Shown here in pieces: positions 8,771 to 18,002 of a stretch of DNA of 64,000 nt. Origin of the DNA: Haloterrigena salina JCM 13891 (GTDB lineage Archaea; Halobacteriota; Halobacteria; Halobacteriales; Natrialbaceae); the NCBI RefSeq assembly GCF_000337495.1, contig NZ_AOIS01000031.1, forward strand, positions 1 through 64,000. Reading direction: 5' to 3'. The notes beneath the pieces were generated by a model, which saw only the letters and a program-made list of their open reading frames with translations, ran no database searches and was not told where the DNA came from. Each line of letters opens with the position of its first letter. Position 1 is the first letter of the stretch. The translations under genes and the position numbers were made by a program.

Positions 8771-9440
8771 ATGAAGGACGTTCTCCTCGTTACGGTCGAC
8801 TCTCTCCGCGCGGACCACGTCGGATGGCACGGCTACGAGCGGCCGACGACGCCCAATCTCGATCCCCCGCGGCTCGCGGCCACACTTGCACTAACGCCTT
8901 CGCCCACGCCTGCAGCACGCGACCGTCGTTCCCGTCGATTCTCACCTCGTCGTACGCCCTCATGTACGGCGGGTACGAGCGGATCTCCGAGGACCGGACG
9001 CTGATCTCGGAGGCGTTCGACGACGCTGGCTATCGGACGGCCGGCTTCCACTCGAACCTCTATCTCAGCGCCGATTTCGGCTACGACCGCGGCTTCGACG
9101 AGTTCTACGATTCCAAGACCGATCCGTCGGCGACCGCGCGGCTCCGCCAGTTCGTGAAAGACCAGTTGGACTCGGACGGGATCCTCTATCAGACCCTCGC
9201 TCGAGCGTTCGAGACCGCCGAGGAGACTGCTGGGATCAACGTCGGTTCCGCATACGTCAGCGCCGACGAAATCACCGACCGCGCGCTCGAGTGGGCCGAG
9301 TCAGTCGCGACCGACGGTCCGCGGTTCCTGTGGGTCCACTACATGGACGTCCACCACCCGTACGTCCCGCCCGAGCGCCACTAGCGGGCGTTCCGCGACG
9401 AACCGATCGGCGAGCGGCGGGCGATCCAGCTGCTGCGTTT
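8771..9440 (+). pseudogene. Alkaline-phosphatase-superfamily (sulfatase-like) gene, frameshifted, nonsense-mutated and truncated
   Basis: The start [29 protein letters not shown] is a clear sulfatase-family N-terminus. After the CCCCC run at 8864-8868 the family sequence continues in another frame ([25 protein letters not shown]), which one extra base would restore. The frame then meets TAG at 9382-9384 in ERH-stop-RAFRDEPIGERR, where CAG (Gln) would fit, a C-to-T nonsense change. Shortly after, the sequence becomes IS6 transposase. The C-terminal half, including the second metal-binding region and the LGY tail seen in the other sulfatase-like proteins here, is absent. The exact junction with the IS is unclear because both reading frames make sense near 9420-9440. 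Confidence 0.8.
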
Positions 9441-9748
9441 CTGCATGGACTTACCGAGAAACACGATCTCTCCGAGGCTGAGTTTCTCGTCGATAGTGCT
9501 GGCTATCTGACTGCCCTCTCTCGATTAGGATTGAGCGGTCACCTCGACTACGTCGATCGAAACCACATCGAAAAGTGGTTTCAACCCCTCAAAGTGCGGA
9601 TCGACCGCTTCCATAACTCGTGGGTTGGCAGTCGGGCAAGTGTCAGAGATTGGCTTGAACAGTTCGTACACTACTATAACACACAGCGACCACACCTGTC
9701 ACTCAACGGATAGACGCCAGCGGAGGTGCTAAACTAGACGGTGACAGC
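9420..9748 (+). mobile_element. 3' remnant of an IS6-family insertion sequence
   Basis: Bases from about 9420 encode the last third of an IS6-type transposase: AAAFLHGLTEKHDLS, FLVDSAGYLTALSRLG, YVDRNHIEKWFQ (with the DDE glutamate), RIDRFHNSWVGS, QFVHYYNTQRPH. A TAG at 9711-9713 interrupts it where the frame continues as TPAEVLN followed by another TAG; AAG (Lys) is the likely ancestral codon. The N-terminal DNA-binding part, first catalytic Asp and left end are missing, so the copy cannot transpose by itself. It lies exactly at the change from the GC-rich decayed genes to the lower-GC glycan island. Confidence 0.85.
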
Positions 9749-9751
9749 CTA

Positions 9752-11053
9752 TCAGGTCAATCCCTCGTACTCCATGCCGTCGCGGGGCGTGACGGCTCGC
9801 CGGCCGTCGACGACGATTTGCTGGTGCATCGCGTCGAACTCCTCGTCGAGTGCTGCGAACTCGTCCCAGTCAGTACAGACCACACACGCCGTCGACTTAT
9901 GTAACGCGTTGGCCACAGAGGATGCGTAGTCGAGGTTCGGGAAGTATTCGCGCATGTTCTCAGCGGCAACCGGGTCGTAGGCGACGACGTTAGCGCCGCG
10001 CTCGCGGAGCCCCTCGATCATCGAGATAGCGCGCGAGTTCCGTACGTCGTCAGTACCTGGTTTGAACGCGAGACCAAGGACAGCGACGCGTTCGTCAGCA
10101 ACGTCGACGTGGTCGTCAAGTAGTGAGAGCAGTCGCTTCGGCTGGCGATCATTCACCTCGACGGCGGCTTCGAGGACTGCCGGGTCGTACCCTTGTTCGC
10201 TCGTGGCATGGATGATCGCGTGCGTATCTTTTGGGAAGCAACTGCCACCCCATCCCAAGCCGGAGTGTAGGAACTGGCCGCCGATGCGGTCGTCTAGCGC
10301 CATAGCGTCGGCGACTTCGTAGGCGTCGACGCCGAACTCCTTGCAGATGTTCCCGATGTCGTTGATGTGGCTGACTTTCGCCGCGAGGAAGCCGTTGTTC
10401 GCGTACTTGATCATCTCTGCCGTCTTGGTGTTCGTCTCGACGACGGGCGCGCGCGTACGTTCGACCAGCGGGTCGAACACGTCGTGCATGTCTACGAGCG
10501 TGCGGTCGCTGTCCGCGCCGAGCACAACCTTGTCTGGGTTCAGGAAGTCTTGAACGGCCGTCCCCTCCCGGAGGAATTCGGGATTCATTCCAGTACCGAA
10601 CTCTTCTCCGGCAGTTTTGCCGCTCGCGTCTTCGAGTACTGGCGTCACGACATCCTCAGTCGACCCTGGAACAACAGTGCTCTTCACGACGACAGTATGC
10701 CAGTCGTCTTTCCGGGCGAGAGTTTCGCCGAGCTGTTCGGCACCAGCCTCCATAATCGAGAGGTCGATGCTGCCGTCCTCGGACTGCGGGGTGGGGAGGC
10801 ACAGGAACGTCACGTCAGTCTCCAGCACGACGCTATAGTCCGTCGTCGCGCGGAGCCGTCCTGTCCCGCCTTCGCCAGCGTGCTCGGCGACGAGCTCCGG
10901 GAGGCGGTCCTCGTGAATCGGGGACTTCCCAGCGTTGATTGTCTCGACGATGTCTTCGTCAATCTCGACGTTCACGACCTCGTGACCCAAGTCGGCGAAA
11001 CACGTGGCGATGGTGGTTCCGACGTACCCAGAGCCGATGACGGAAATACGCAT
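9752..11053 (-). CDS. UDP-glucose/UDP-sugar 6-dehydrogenase (AglM-type)
   Basis: This is an NAD-dependent four-electron dehydrogenase that converts UDP-glucose, or a related nucleotide sugar, to the uronate. The N-terminal Rossmann motif is GSGYVG; the central part has [21 protein letters not shown] and [14 protein letters not shown]; and the catalytic cysteine lies in [10 protein letters not shown] (about residue 270). The C-terminal UDP-binding domain includes [13 protein letters not shown]. Length (433 residues) is normal. It resembles Haloferax AglM. The start is supported by a TATA-like box about 25 bases upstream. With the nucleotidylyltransferase and the UDP-glucuronate decarboxylase-like gene in this island it would supply UDP-glucuronate and UDP-xylose. 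Its stop lies beside the IS6 remnant. Confidence 0.9.
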   Translation of the reverse strand: MRISVIGSGYVGTTIATCFADLGHEVVNVEIDEDIVETINAGKSPIHEDRLPELVAEHAGEGGTGRLRATTDYSVVLETDVTFLCLPTPQSEDGSIDLSIMEAGAEQLGETLARKDDWHTVVVKSTVVPGSTEDVVTPVLEDASGKTAGEEFGTGMNPEFLREGTAVQDFLNPDKVVLGADSDRTLVDMHDVFDPLVERTRAPVVETNTKTAEMIKYANNGFLAAKVSHINDIGNICKEFGVDAYEVADAMALDDRIGGQFLHSGLGWGGSCFPKDTHAIIHATSEQGYDPAVLEAAVEVNDRQPKRLLSLLDDHVDVADERVAVLGLAFKPGTDDVRNSRAISMIEGLRERGANVVAYDPVAAENMREYFPNLDYASSVANALHKSTACVVCTDWDEFAALDEEFDAMHQQIVVDGRRAVTPRDGMEYEGLT

Positions 11054-11072
11054 ACTCGCCGTAGTTGGGTCC

Positions 11073-11082
11073 AGTATAAGAA
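11073..11082 (-). promoter_or_regulatory. TATA-like box for the UDP-sugar dehydrogenase gene
   Basis: TTTCTTATAC on the minus strand is centred about 25 bases before the ATG at 11053, as expected for a leaderless haloarchaeal transcript. Confidence 0.4.
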
Positions 11083-11091
11083 ACGTGCGGG

Positions 11092-12147
11092 CTACCGGTT
11101 CTCGTACCAGTCAACGAACCGTTCGACGCCTTCCTCAAAGTCGACGGTAGGTTCCCAGTCAAGTTCCGCACGAGCACGAGCGATATCCGTAACGTACACC
11201 TTCTGGTCGCCTTCCCGCCACTCGTCGAAAGAGACGTCCGTTCGCTCGCCGGTTTTCTCCTCTAGGAGGTCGATGAATTCCAGCAGGCTCGTCGTGTTGT
11301 CCGGGCCACCACCGACGTTGTACACCGCCGGCTTCCCTTCGGGGTCAGAGAGGAACGCGTCGTAGGCACGAATCAAGTCTTTCACGTAGAGCACGTCCCG
11401 AACCTGCTTGCCATCGCCGAAAATTGTCAACGGCTCGTCGCGGAGCGTGCTGATGGCGAAGTGCGCCACCCAGCCTTGGTCTTCGTTCCCGAACTGACGA
11501 GTTCCGTAGATGCAGCTCATGCGGAACGCCGCCACGTCCACTTCGCCGCGGTCGGCGTAGTCCTGCACGTAGAGGTCTGCAGAGAGCTTCGACACGCCGT
11601 ACGGTGTGTGCTCGCAGTCGTCGATGGACAGTGACTCCGGGATCCCATCCTCGTACTCGGGGTCGTCGTACCAGTACCGCGTCTTCTCTTCGCGAACCGG
11701 AATGTCATTGACGTTGTCACCGTATACTTTATTCGTTGACGCCATCACGACTGCCGGATCACTTTCAGCTTTCCGAGCAGCTTCGAGAACGTTAAACGTT
11801 CCGAGTGCGTTCACCTCAAAATCAGTTCGCGGGTCTTGAATGGAGGCCGTGACGGCAACCTGTCCTGCGGTGTGGACGACGGCATCGTGGCCCTCCACAA
11901 CATCTTCCATCAGCTCCTCGTCGCGGATGTCGCCCTCGACGAGTTCGACGTCCGGGTAGTTCTCGGCGATGTACTCCCAGTTGTAGGCGGCCGTATTCCG
12001 ACTCTCGTCGGCGGTTTCAAGCGTGTCGACGCGGCTGAGGTTGTCGAGTGCCGTGACGTCCGCTCCTTGCTCAGCATAGTACTCTACGGCGTGACTGCCG
12101 ACGAAGCCAGCACCCCCGGTGACGAGGACGCTGTTTAGTTGGGTCAT
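11092..12147 (-). CDS. NAD-dependent nucleotide-sugar epimerase (CDP-paratose 2-epimerase-like)
   Basis: An extended short-chain dehydrogenase: NAD-binding TGGAGFVGS near the N-terminus and catalytic YGVSK with the preceding Ser/Thr in ASTNKVYGD. The STNKVYGD block and the later [19 protein letters not shown] are typical of CDP-paratose/CDP-tyvelose 2-epimerases rather than UDP-glucose 4-epimerases. The exact sugar substrate is not fixed by sequence. I chose the ATG at 12147 ([12 protein letters not shown]), which leaves a normal short N-terminus; an in-frame ATG at 12174 would add nine residues. It lies 38 bases upstream of the dehydrogenase on the same strand and presumably acts in the same glycan pathway. 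Confidence 0.75.
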   Translation of the reverse strand: MTQLNSVLVTGGAGFVGSHAVEYYAEQGADVTALDNLSRVDTLETADESRNTAAYNWEYIAENYPDVELVEGDIRDEELMEDVVEGHDAVVHTAGQVAVTASIQDPRTDFEVNALGTFNVLEAARKAESDPAVVMASTNKVYGDNVNDIPVREEKTRYWYDDPEYEDGIPESLSIDDCEHTPYGVSKLSADLYVQDYADRGEVDVAAFRMSCIYGTRQFGNEDQGWVAHFAISTLRDEPLTIFGDGKQVRDVLYVKDLIRAYDAFLSDPEGKPAVYNVGGGPDNTTSLLEFIDLLEEKTGERTDVSFDEWREGDQKVYVTDIARARAELDWEPTVDFEEGVERFVDWYENR

Positions 12148-12258
12148 ATCTCGGAGAAATAGGTCAGCATTCATAGTCGTTCCTCATCGGCGTGGCTACT
12201 CAGCCACTTACGATTTGAGTCGTATACTGGGTACTGTCGATAGCGATACATCTCGTGA

Positions 12259-13695
12259 TCAGGACAGTACGTCAGAATATACCGAGCGCAATACGGCCCT
12301 GAGGTTCGAACTAATTGTCACGAGTGTAAGGCCGTAGACAATAGCGCCAGTTCCAATGATCACCAGCAGATCAGTAGAACTCCGAATTGGGAGTCGCGCG
12401 TTCGCAAGTTCGACAACTGCGAACATCACGAGGCCCGCCAAGAACTGCTCAAATAGCGTCCTCGGAAATACGTTGACACCCAATTCGTATTGTTTGACGA
12501 CAGCGATGTAAAGGACGTATCGGAGGAACTCAGCGACGATTGTCGCGATGACAACGCCGAGCGACCCGTATGTAAAGACGAGCGCTATACCGAGGATGAC
12601 GTTCACCGCGAGAGTGGCCATGCTGATTCGAAGGTTCACGTCTGGTAGGTCGATTGCATTCACCGCCCGACCGTACATCGTCGTCTGAGTGTTCAGAATC
12701 TGGTAGAACGCGAGGCCGACGAGTAGTGTTGCGGCCGCACGATACTCACCGCCGTATACGGTGACAACGATACCCTCTGATATTGAGAGCGCACCGAAAA
12801 AGATGGGGATCGCTAACGCACTACTGAACGCGATAGCGTTCGAGATATCCGCCGAAACATCTTCCCCCTTCGAGTGAATCTTCGACACCTTCGGCAACAG
12901 TGCCGGTGCGATGGCCATACTGAGAAGCGTCGCTGGCATAGTCAGTTTATACGCGGTTTCGTATTGGCCCGCCGCACCGGTCGTGATGAAAAACGCGATG
13001 AGAAGGATGTCTAGCCGGGAAAACGCTGTTCCCATCATGGCATTTGGGATACTGTATCTCGCATACCGCCAGACCGATCGTGCAGTTTCTTTCGTTGGGA
13101 ACTTCGGTCGAAGCGGTAACACATATTGGACAACTGGCACCGTGAGTATCGTTGCGGCCGCCAGCCCGTACCCCATCCCTGCGGCGCCCAGTCCGTAGAG
13201 AACGAACGCCAACTGGAGTACTATCGTCAGAACGGACCGCAACGTGTCGGTCCAGATTTGTAGGGCTGGATGTCCGTGTCCAGAGAGATGGTGCTGGGTG
13301 ACCAAAAATAGGTTTATGGAGACAAACAGGGCGAAGAAGACCAGGGGTGCGTTCGCCACGTTCGTCTCCGCCGTTAGCAAGTCACCGAAGGCGAATACGA
13401 GGACCGCTGCACAAGTAAAGACGACGAGTTGAACGAGTAGGACTCCACCGAGTATTTCTCCGCTCGCCGACTCGGCCTCGGAGACACGCTTTTCGAGTGC
13501 GACTGAGAGTCCTCTGAGGGGGTTGTCGAATACATTCACCAGCGATAGGAGAAAGTAAAATCCGCCGAAGGAGGTCGGGCCGAGTATTCGAGCGAACAGA
13601 ACGGTTCCGATGAATCCGAGGATGAACTGCGTAGACTTGCCGAGAAACCCCTTCAGTGATTCGAGACCCAAGCTGATGGTGTCGTCGTCGCTCAT
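12259..13695 (-). CDS. Polysaccharide/lipid-linked oligosaccharide flippase (Wzx/AglR-like)
   Basis: A 478-residue polytopic protein of the MOP exporter fold with about 12-14 hydrophobic helices, starting with a Wzx-like first helix (KGFLGKSTQFILGFIGTVLF, ARILGP) and the motif RYSIPNAMMG. Such proteins move lipid-linked sugars across the cytoplasmic membrane. Haloferax AglR belongs here and is thought to act on dolichol-phosphate mannose. Its ATG overlaps the stop of the upstream sulfatase-like gene by four bases (13692-13695), so the two are translationally coupled. It is the only Wzx-type flippase in the window. Confidence 0.85.
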   Translation of the reverse strand: MSDDDTISLGLESLKGFLGKSTQFILGFIGTVLFARILGPTSFGGFYFLLSLVNVFDNPLRGLSVALEKRVSEAESASGEILGGVLLVQLVVFTCAAVLVFAFGDLLTAETNVANAPLVFFALFVSINLFLVTQHHLSGHGHPALQIWTDTLRSVLTIVLQLAFVLYGLGAAGMGYGLAAATILTVPVVQYVLPLRPKFPTKETARSVWRYARYSIPNAMMGTAFSRLDILLIAFFITTGAAGQYETAYKLTMPATLLSMAIAPALLPKVSKIHSKGEDVSADISNAIAFSSALAIPIFFGALSISEGIVVTVYGGEYRAAATLLVGLAFYQILNTQTTMYGRAVNAIDLPDVNLRISMATLAVNVILGIALVFTYGSLGVVIATIVAEFLRYVLYIAVVKQYELGVNVFPRTLFEQFLAGLVMFAVVELANARLPIRSSTDLLVIIGTGAIVYGLTLVTISSNLRAVLRSVYSDVLS

Positions 13696-15134
13696 CGATA
13701 CCCGAGGTTCTCGAGTCGACGTTCTGTTGCCTCGGTGATAGTGTCTTGGTCAGCCTCGATACGGATTCCAGCGTCTTCAAATCCGTCGAAAACAGATTGA
13801 ATTCGTTCTACCCCTACACCCCGATCGGTAAAGTTCGTCGCCGCATCAATAGAACGTACCGACAGCGTTCTATCATTCCATCTGGCTTGCTTGTAGACGA
13901 AGTCATCGCCACTCTCGTAGAGGACATCAGATTCACCGACTAATGGATCGATATCGATGCCTGCCTGACTGAGTTGGCCCTGCTGGGGCGCTAACATCCC
14001 CTGTGTGCGGGCCACGACAGGTGGTTCTGTGAACGCTCCTAGGTCCCGCTCGCCTTCCACTGCCCGGCGAACAGCACGTGGAATCGCCGTGAGCGTCGCG
14101 GGGGCATCCACCACGCCCCCTTCGTCCTGTTCTGGGTGACTGACGACTAGCGGCACGTGGAGATTTTCCTCCGTCTCACCCACGTTGTGGCCAGCGATAC
14201 GAACGTTTCGCAGTCTGCTTCGCTCCCCGAATCCCTCGCCATGGTCGCTCGTTACTATGAGGAGAGTATTCTCGAAATCACCACGTTCCCTGAGCGCCTT
14301 CACGAGGCGCTGTACTTCCCGGTCCAGTTGTCTAATAGTACCATCATAGAGATATTCGAGCAGTTCGCACTTCCACCACTCGTCGCTCCCGTCGTAGAAC
14401 CCGAGTGGCATCGAATCGATGGACTGCTGGATAGCAGTGATGGCCCCGTCGTTCCACTTGTCGAACTCGGCGTTCGGGAGATATGGATGGTGGGCGTCCA
14501 TGAAGTTGATACACCCCGCCCAGGGTTCGTCGGTGCCCTCGACCCAATCCAAGAACAGGTCAGTGAACGTCGATCCGGGAACCGTTCCGGAGCCAAGTCG
14601 GCGTTCGAGCCTGTCCGGGAGCAGGTCTGGATAGTCCCAGGCGAGTTTCGCGACCATACCGTTCGCGAGGGAACGGGCTGGTCGCCCAGAGCCGAGGGCC
14701 GCTTGGAGGAATCCCCCAACGTCCCCCTTGAACTCGTCTGGGTTGGCACCCTCGAACAGTGGTTCGCGACTCGCCCCCGCCACGGTGTCAAACCCGGAGT
14801 CTAGACCGGTTTCGAGCGACGTCAAGTAGGGGTTCTCAGAGAACAGACCAGTCTCGTAGCCCGCTTCGTTCAGTTCATCGAAGATGGTCTCCCCAGAACG
14901 GATTCCCGCATCGGCAGCAGTCACGCCGTGTTCGGGAACGTGATAGCCCGTGAACATACTTGTGTGACTTGGAAGACTCCACTGTGAGGGCGCACGTGCC
15001 TGCGTGTATTGGGTAGCGGCGTCTGCGGCGAGAGAAGACAAGAAAGGGGTCGTCTCGTGGCGGGCATCATGCAGGGAAGTGTTCTTGGCGCGCACGGAGT
15101 CCAAGATGACGAGAAGAACGTTCGGAGAGCTCAT
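13692..15134 (-). CDS. Sulfatase-like protein of the alkaline phosphatase superfamily (copy 1)
   Basis: The metal-binding start is PNVLLVILDSVRAKN, followed by WSLPSHTSMFTG where sulfatases carry C/S-x-P-x-R; here serine precedes LPSH and the arginine is His. Further metal ligands are MDAHHPY and VTSDHGEGFGE. The block ENPYLTSLETGLDSGFD and the final RRLENLGYR recur in the other sulfatase-like proteins of this window. The activity could be sulfate ester hydrolysis or transfer of a phospho group to a glycan; sequence alone does not decide. I chose the ATG at 15134 (MSSPNVLLVIL) because the family signature begins directly after it; an in-frame ATG at 15221 adds 29 atypical residues. Confidence 0.75.
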   Translation of the reverse strand: MSSPNVLLVILDSVRAKNTSLHDARHETTPFLSSLAADAATQYTQARAPSQWSLPSHTSMFTGYHVPEHGVTAADAGIRSGETIFDELNEAGYETGLFSENPYLTSLETGLDSGFDTVAGASREPLFEGANPDEFKGDVGGFLQAALGSGRPARSLANGMVAKLAWDYPDLLPDRLERRLGSGTVPGSTFTDLFLDWVEGTDEPWAGCINFMDAHHPYLPNAEFDKWNDGAITAIQQSIDSMPLGFYDGSDEWWKCELLEYLYDGTIRQLDREVQRLVKALRERGDFENTLLIVTSDHGEGFGERSRLRNVRIAGHNVGETEENLHVPLVVSHPEQDEGGVVDAPATLTAIPRAVRRAVEGERDLGAFTEPPVVARTQGMLAPQQGQLSQAGIDIDPLVGESDVLYESGDDFVYKQARWNDRTLSVRSIDAATNFTDRGVGVERIQSVFDGFEDAGIRIEADQDTITEATERRLENLGYR

Positions 15135-15268
15135 GCTCGCCCCAAGGAATTGGCGGAATACAGTCTTTTTGTCTTCGAGTGACACAGAATCTTCTGTTTC
15201 GATTTCCCGAAACGCGTTCAAGCATCCACTTCACAAACTCTCTATCCCGGATCACATCTCTAATGTGC

Positions 15269-16414
15269 TTATTTTTGCTCGAACGTGGGATCGCTACCGC
15301 TCCACGGTACGTTGATAGCCGTTCGGTTCCGTGCTTCCTTGACGATGCTCTGGAACTGTCTCTGGTAACGGTCGACGTCGAAGTTTTGTGCGAACTCCCG
15401 AAGTTCCGACTCAGTCCACTTGACGCCGTTGCCCTCGAAGGACTCGACCGCTGAGCGTAAATTTTCGACACCACGGTCGAACTGCACGCCGTTTACGCCA
15501 TCAATAATTTGATACTGAGTGAATCCGTCATTCACTCCGATAACTGGCGTCCCACTCGCGAGGGACTCGATGGGGGTCATCCCGAAGTCTTCGTTTATTG
15601 CGTTGGCAATCATCGCTTTGGCCTCGGCCATGTACGCGGCTTTCTCCTCCCCAGAGATGTAGCCGACGAACTCGACGTTATCGCCGGCCATAGACTCCAG
15701 TCGGGACCGTTCCGGTCCGTCTCCGGCCACGACGAGTCTCTGGTCGAGTTCGTTGAACGCCTCCACGACCGGACCAATTTGCTTCAGTTTCGACAGTCGC
15801 GAAATCGAGAGGTAAAACGGTTCCTCGTCGTTCAGTGGTCCTGCTTTTTCCGGGCCGAATTGGCCAGTATCGACCGGCTCGTAGATGACAGTCACGTCGT
15901 CCTCGGAGACCCCCCAGTACTTGCGAAGTCGATGCTTCACGAGGTCGGAGTTCGCGACCATTGCGTCCGGTGTGACGGTATTCGTTTCGAAGAACGTTCG
16001 CCACCCGGATTTGAGGAGTTTTCGCGGCGTTCGCGGGGATTCGTAGTGGAACAGGTCGTATCTGCCGCTGGCGGGTGAATGAACGTTCCAGACAACCGTC
16101 TGTCGATCCTCCGGGATGAAATACCTTGGTTCGAGTTTGTTTAGGATGAGGGTGTCGAACTCGTATAGTTCCGACGGGTCCTGCCACTGCAATACGCGAT
16201 ACAGTTTATTGTAGAAGTGCCCACCAGACAGTAGCCGCCTCCTGAATCCGTCGGGGCCAATTTTCCGAACATCGACATCATCGGGGACCTTCGCCTGGTC
16301 GACTTCCATCGCGAAGAGTGGACAGTCGAACGTTCGCGCCAATATAAACGCGGCCTCTGCCGCACCGCCAATCGTCGACAATTGGTCGTGTACGACAGCG
16401 ATTTCCTCGTCCAT
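15269..16414 (-). CDS. Family 4 glycosyltransferase
   Basis: A GT-B fold enzyme that starts with EIAVVHDQLSTIGGAAEAAF and has the C-terminal nucleotide-sugar site: SISRLSKLKQ, VVAGDGPERSRLE, VEFVGYISGEEKAAYMAEA and the E-x7-E block NEDFGMTPIES. It probably adds a sugar to a lipid-linked glycan at the inner membrane face. It shares the EDFGM.P.E and TQYQ-like blocks with two other GT4 genes in the island (18003-19163 and 24441-25466), so the three are paralogues. It is divergent from the next sulfatase-like gene, with about 100 bases between the chosen starts. Confidence 0.85.
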   Translation of the reverse strand: MDEEIAVVHDQLSTIGGAAEAAFILARTFDCPLFAMEVDQAKVPDDVDVRKIGPDGFRRRLLSGGHFYNKLYRVLQWQDPSELYEFDTLILNKLEPRYFIPEDRQTVVWNVHSPASGRYDLFHYESPRTPRKLLKSGWRTFFETNTVTPDAMVANSDLVKHRLRKYWGVSEDDVTVIYEPVDTGQFGPEKAGPLNDEEPFYLSISRLSKLKQIGPVVEAFNELDQRLVVAGDGPERSRLESMAGDNVEFVGYISGEEKAAYMAEAKAMIANAINEDFGMTPIESLASGTPVIGVNDGFTQYQIIDGVNGVQFDRGVENLRSAVESFEGNGVKWTESELREFAQNFDVDRYQRQFQSIVKEARNRTAINVPWSGSDPTFEQK

Positions 16415-16484
16415 GTCGGACCCAACACAGACGTACGACTAATCAATTATGACTGGACCTTCGGTGCCGGCTTCGGAGAGAAAA

Positions 16485-16491
16485 CACTTTA
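16485..16491 (+). promoter_or_regulatory. TATA-like box deciding the start of sulfatase-like copy 2
   Basis: ACACTTTA lies about 27 bases upstream of a GTG at 16515. An upstream ATG at 16449 would put the box inside the coding region, so a leaderless start at 16515 is favoured. Confidence 0.45.
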
Positions 16492-16514
16492 TCCGAACTG
16501 GTCCTAGCAAACCC

Positions 16515-17972
16515 GTGAAGCCGAACGTCCTGGTGGTGGTTCTCGACACGGTTCGTGCAGCGAACTGTTCTGTCTACGGTTACGACCGGCAGACGACACC
16601 GAGATTGTCAGCACTTCGCGGTGAGAGCGTTCGATTCGAACACACAATTGCCCCCGCCACTTGGACCGTTCCGAGTCACGCCGCGATGTTCACCGGGCGA
16701 TACCCAAGTGAGCTCGGAGTACACGCACGGAACAAGATTCTCCCGGCTACGGCTGAGACGGCCGCAGACAGGCTTAGTCATGCGGGCTACGAGACAGCCA
16801 TCATGAGTTCGAACCCGTTTCTCACGGAAGGGACTGGTCTCCACCGCGGATTCGACCATCGATATACGTCGGGGATGCGAAGAGCGTTGTTCGAGGATGC
16901 GTTCGACCCGGCAAGATACATCAAGACCCGCGAACACGAGCAGGGGATTCAGAAAATCGCTGAACTCGCCGGAGAACTGAGTTCGCCGCTCCGAGACCTC
17001 CCAAAGAACGTCCTGAACGCATTATATTACAAGTACAGAACGACTTGGGGAACTGGCGATGGCAGCGACAGTCATGACCCAACTCAGGACGACGGTGCGA
17101 CCGAAACCATCTCCGAGTTCAAGCAGTGGGTTCCAGATGACGAACCGTTCTTTGCGTGTCTCAATTTCATGGAGGCACATACGCCATTCCGGTACCGAGA
17201 CCGATTCCTTCCTGAGTGGGCTTCCATGGAGGACGTTCGGGCGTTAAGTCAGGACCGCGAAACCTATTTCAGGGGAGAAGCGACGCTGGACGACCGACAG
17301 AAGGAACTCTTGCAGTCCCTCTACGACGCCGAGATTCGATATCTGGACGAGCAACTGCAGTCTCTATGGACGTATTTGCGGGACAACGACATGTGGGAGG
17401 ACACGCTTCTCGTCGTGACCAGCGACCACGGCGAGAATCTCGGCGAAGACGGTTACATCTTCCACCACTCGAATCTCCTTGGTGAGCACCTCGTACACGT
17501 ACCATTACTGGTGAAGTACCCCGACAACAAGCACGCAGGAGCAACCGTCGAGGAGACAGTTAGCCTCACCAACCTCTATGATACTGTGGTCAATGCCGGA
17601 GAGGAGTCGACGGGTAGGCTGAACCCACTCGAACCCGGCATGGTCACTGATCTGGTGCGTAGCGAGTTCGTCTGTTTGGACCCACAACACTCCACGGAGG
17701 AATACGTGGAACCGTACCGACGCCTCGACGTTCCGTCCCGTGCAGTCTACGAGGGCGGAACGAAGTACGTTCTGTTCGGCGACGGACGTGCGTACACCTT
17801 CGAAGGTTCAGACGACTACGGTTCACTACTCGACATCGAACCAGGGCCTCTCGAGAAAGTGCCAGCACACGTGCGGTCGTTCGCGAATCTAGATGTCGAT
17901 CTCGATTCGGGCGAAGGCATCGAGGTATCCGACTCTGTTGAGAGTCGTCTCGAGGAACTGGGCTACCGCTGA
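16515..17972 (+). CDS. Sulfatase-like protein of the alkaline phosphatase superfamily (copy 2)
   Basis: It starts KPNVLVVVLDTVRAANC with the first metal site. The nucleophile loop is ATWTVPSHAAMFTG, where threonine sits at the usual Cys/Ser position and His at the Arg position. Later ligands are FMEAHTPF and VTSDHGENLGEDG. It shares SSNPFLTEGTGLHRGFDH and the terminal SRLEELGYR with copy 1. A Thr nucleophile is known in phosphotransferases of this superfamily, so a transfer reaction is possible. I prefer the GTG at 16515, where a TATA-like box is 27 bases upstream and the family signature begins; an ATG at 16449 would add 22 residues. This is one of only two plus-strand genes in the island. 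Confidence 0.75.
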   Translation: MKPNVLVVVLDTVRAANCSVYGYDRQTTPRLSALRGESVRFEHTIAPATWTVPSHAAMFTGRYPSELGVHARNKILPATAETAADRLSHAGYETAIMSSNPFLTEGTGLHRGFDHRYTSGMRRALFEDAFDPARYIKTREHEQGIQKIAELAGELSSPLRDLPKNVLNALYYKYRTTWGTGDGSDSHDPTQDDGATETISEFKQWVPDDEPFFACLNFMEAHTPFRYRDRFLPEWASMEDVRALSQDRETYFRGEATLDDRQKELLQSLYDAEIRYLDEQLQSLWTYLRDNDMWEDTLLVVTSDHGENLGEDGYIFHHSNLLGEHLVHVPLLVKYPDNKHAGATVEETVSLTNLYDTVVNAGEESTGRLNPLEPGMVTDLVRSEFVCLDPQHSTEEYVEPYRRLDVPSRAVYEGGTKYVLFGDGRAYTFEGSDDYGSLLDIEPGPLEKVPAHVRSFANLDVDLDSGEGIEVSDSVESRLEELGYR

Positions 17973-18002
17973 TACGGATATCTCAACCGTCACGGACGGC
18001 GG

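Noticed and set aside
9382-9384. Read-through of in-frame TAG as pyrrolysine
   Set aside because: TAG is used as an ordinary stop in intact genes here, the affected genes carry other lesions, and haloarchaea are not known to me to encode pyrrolysine.
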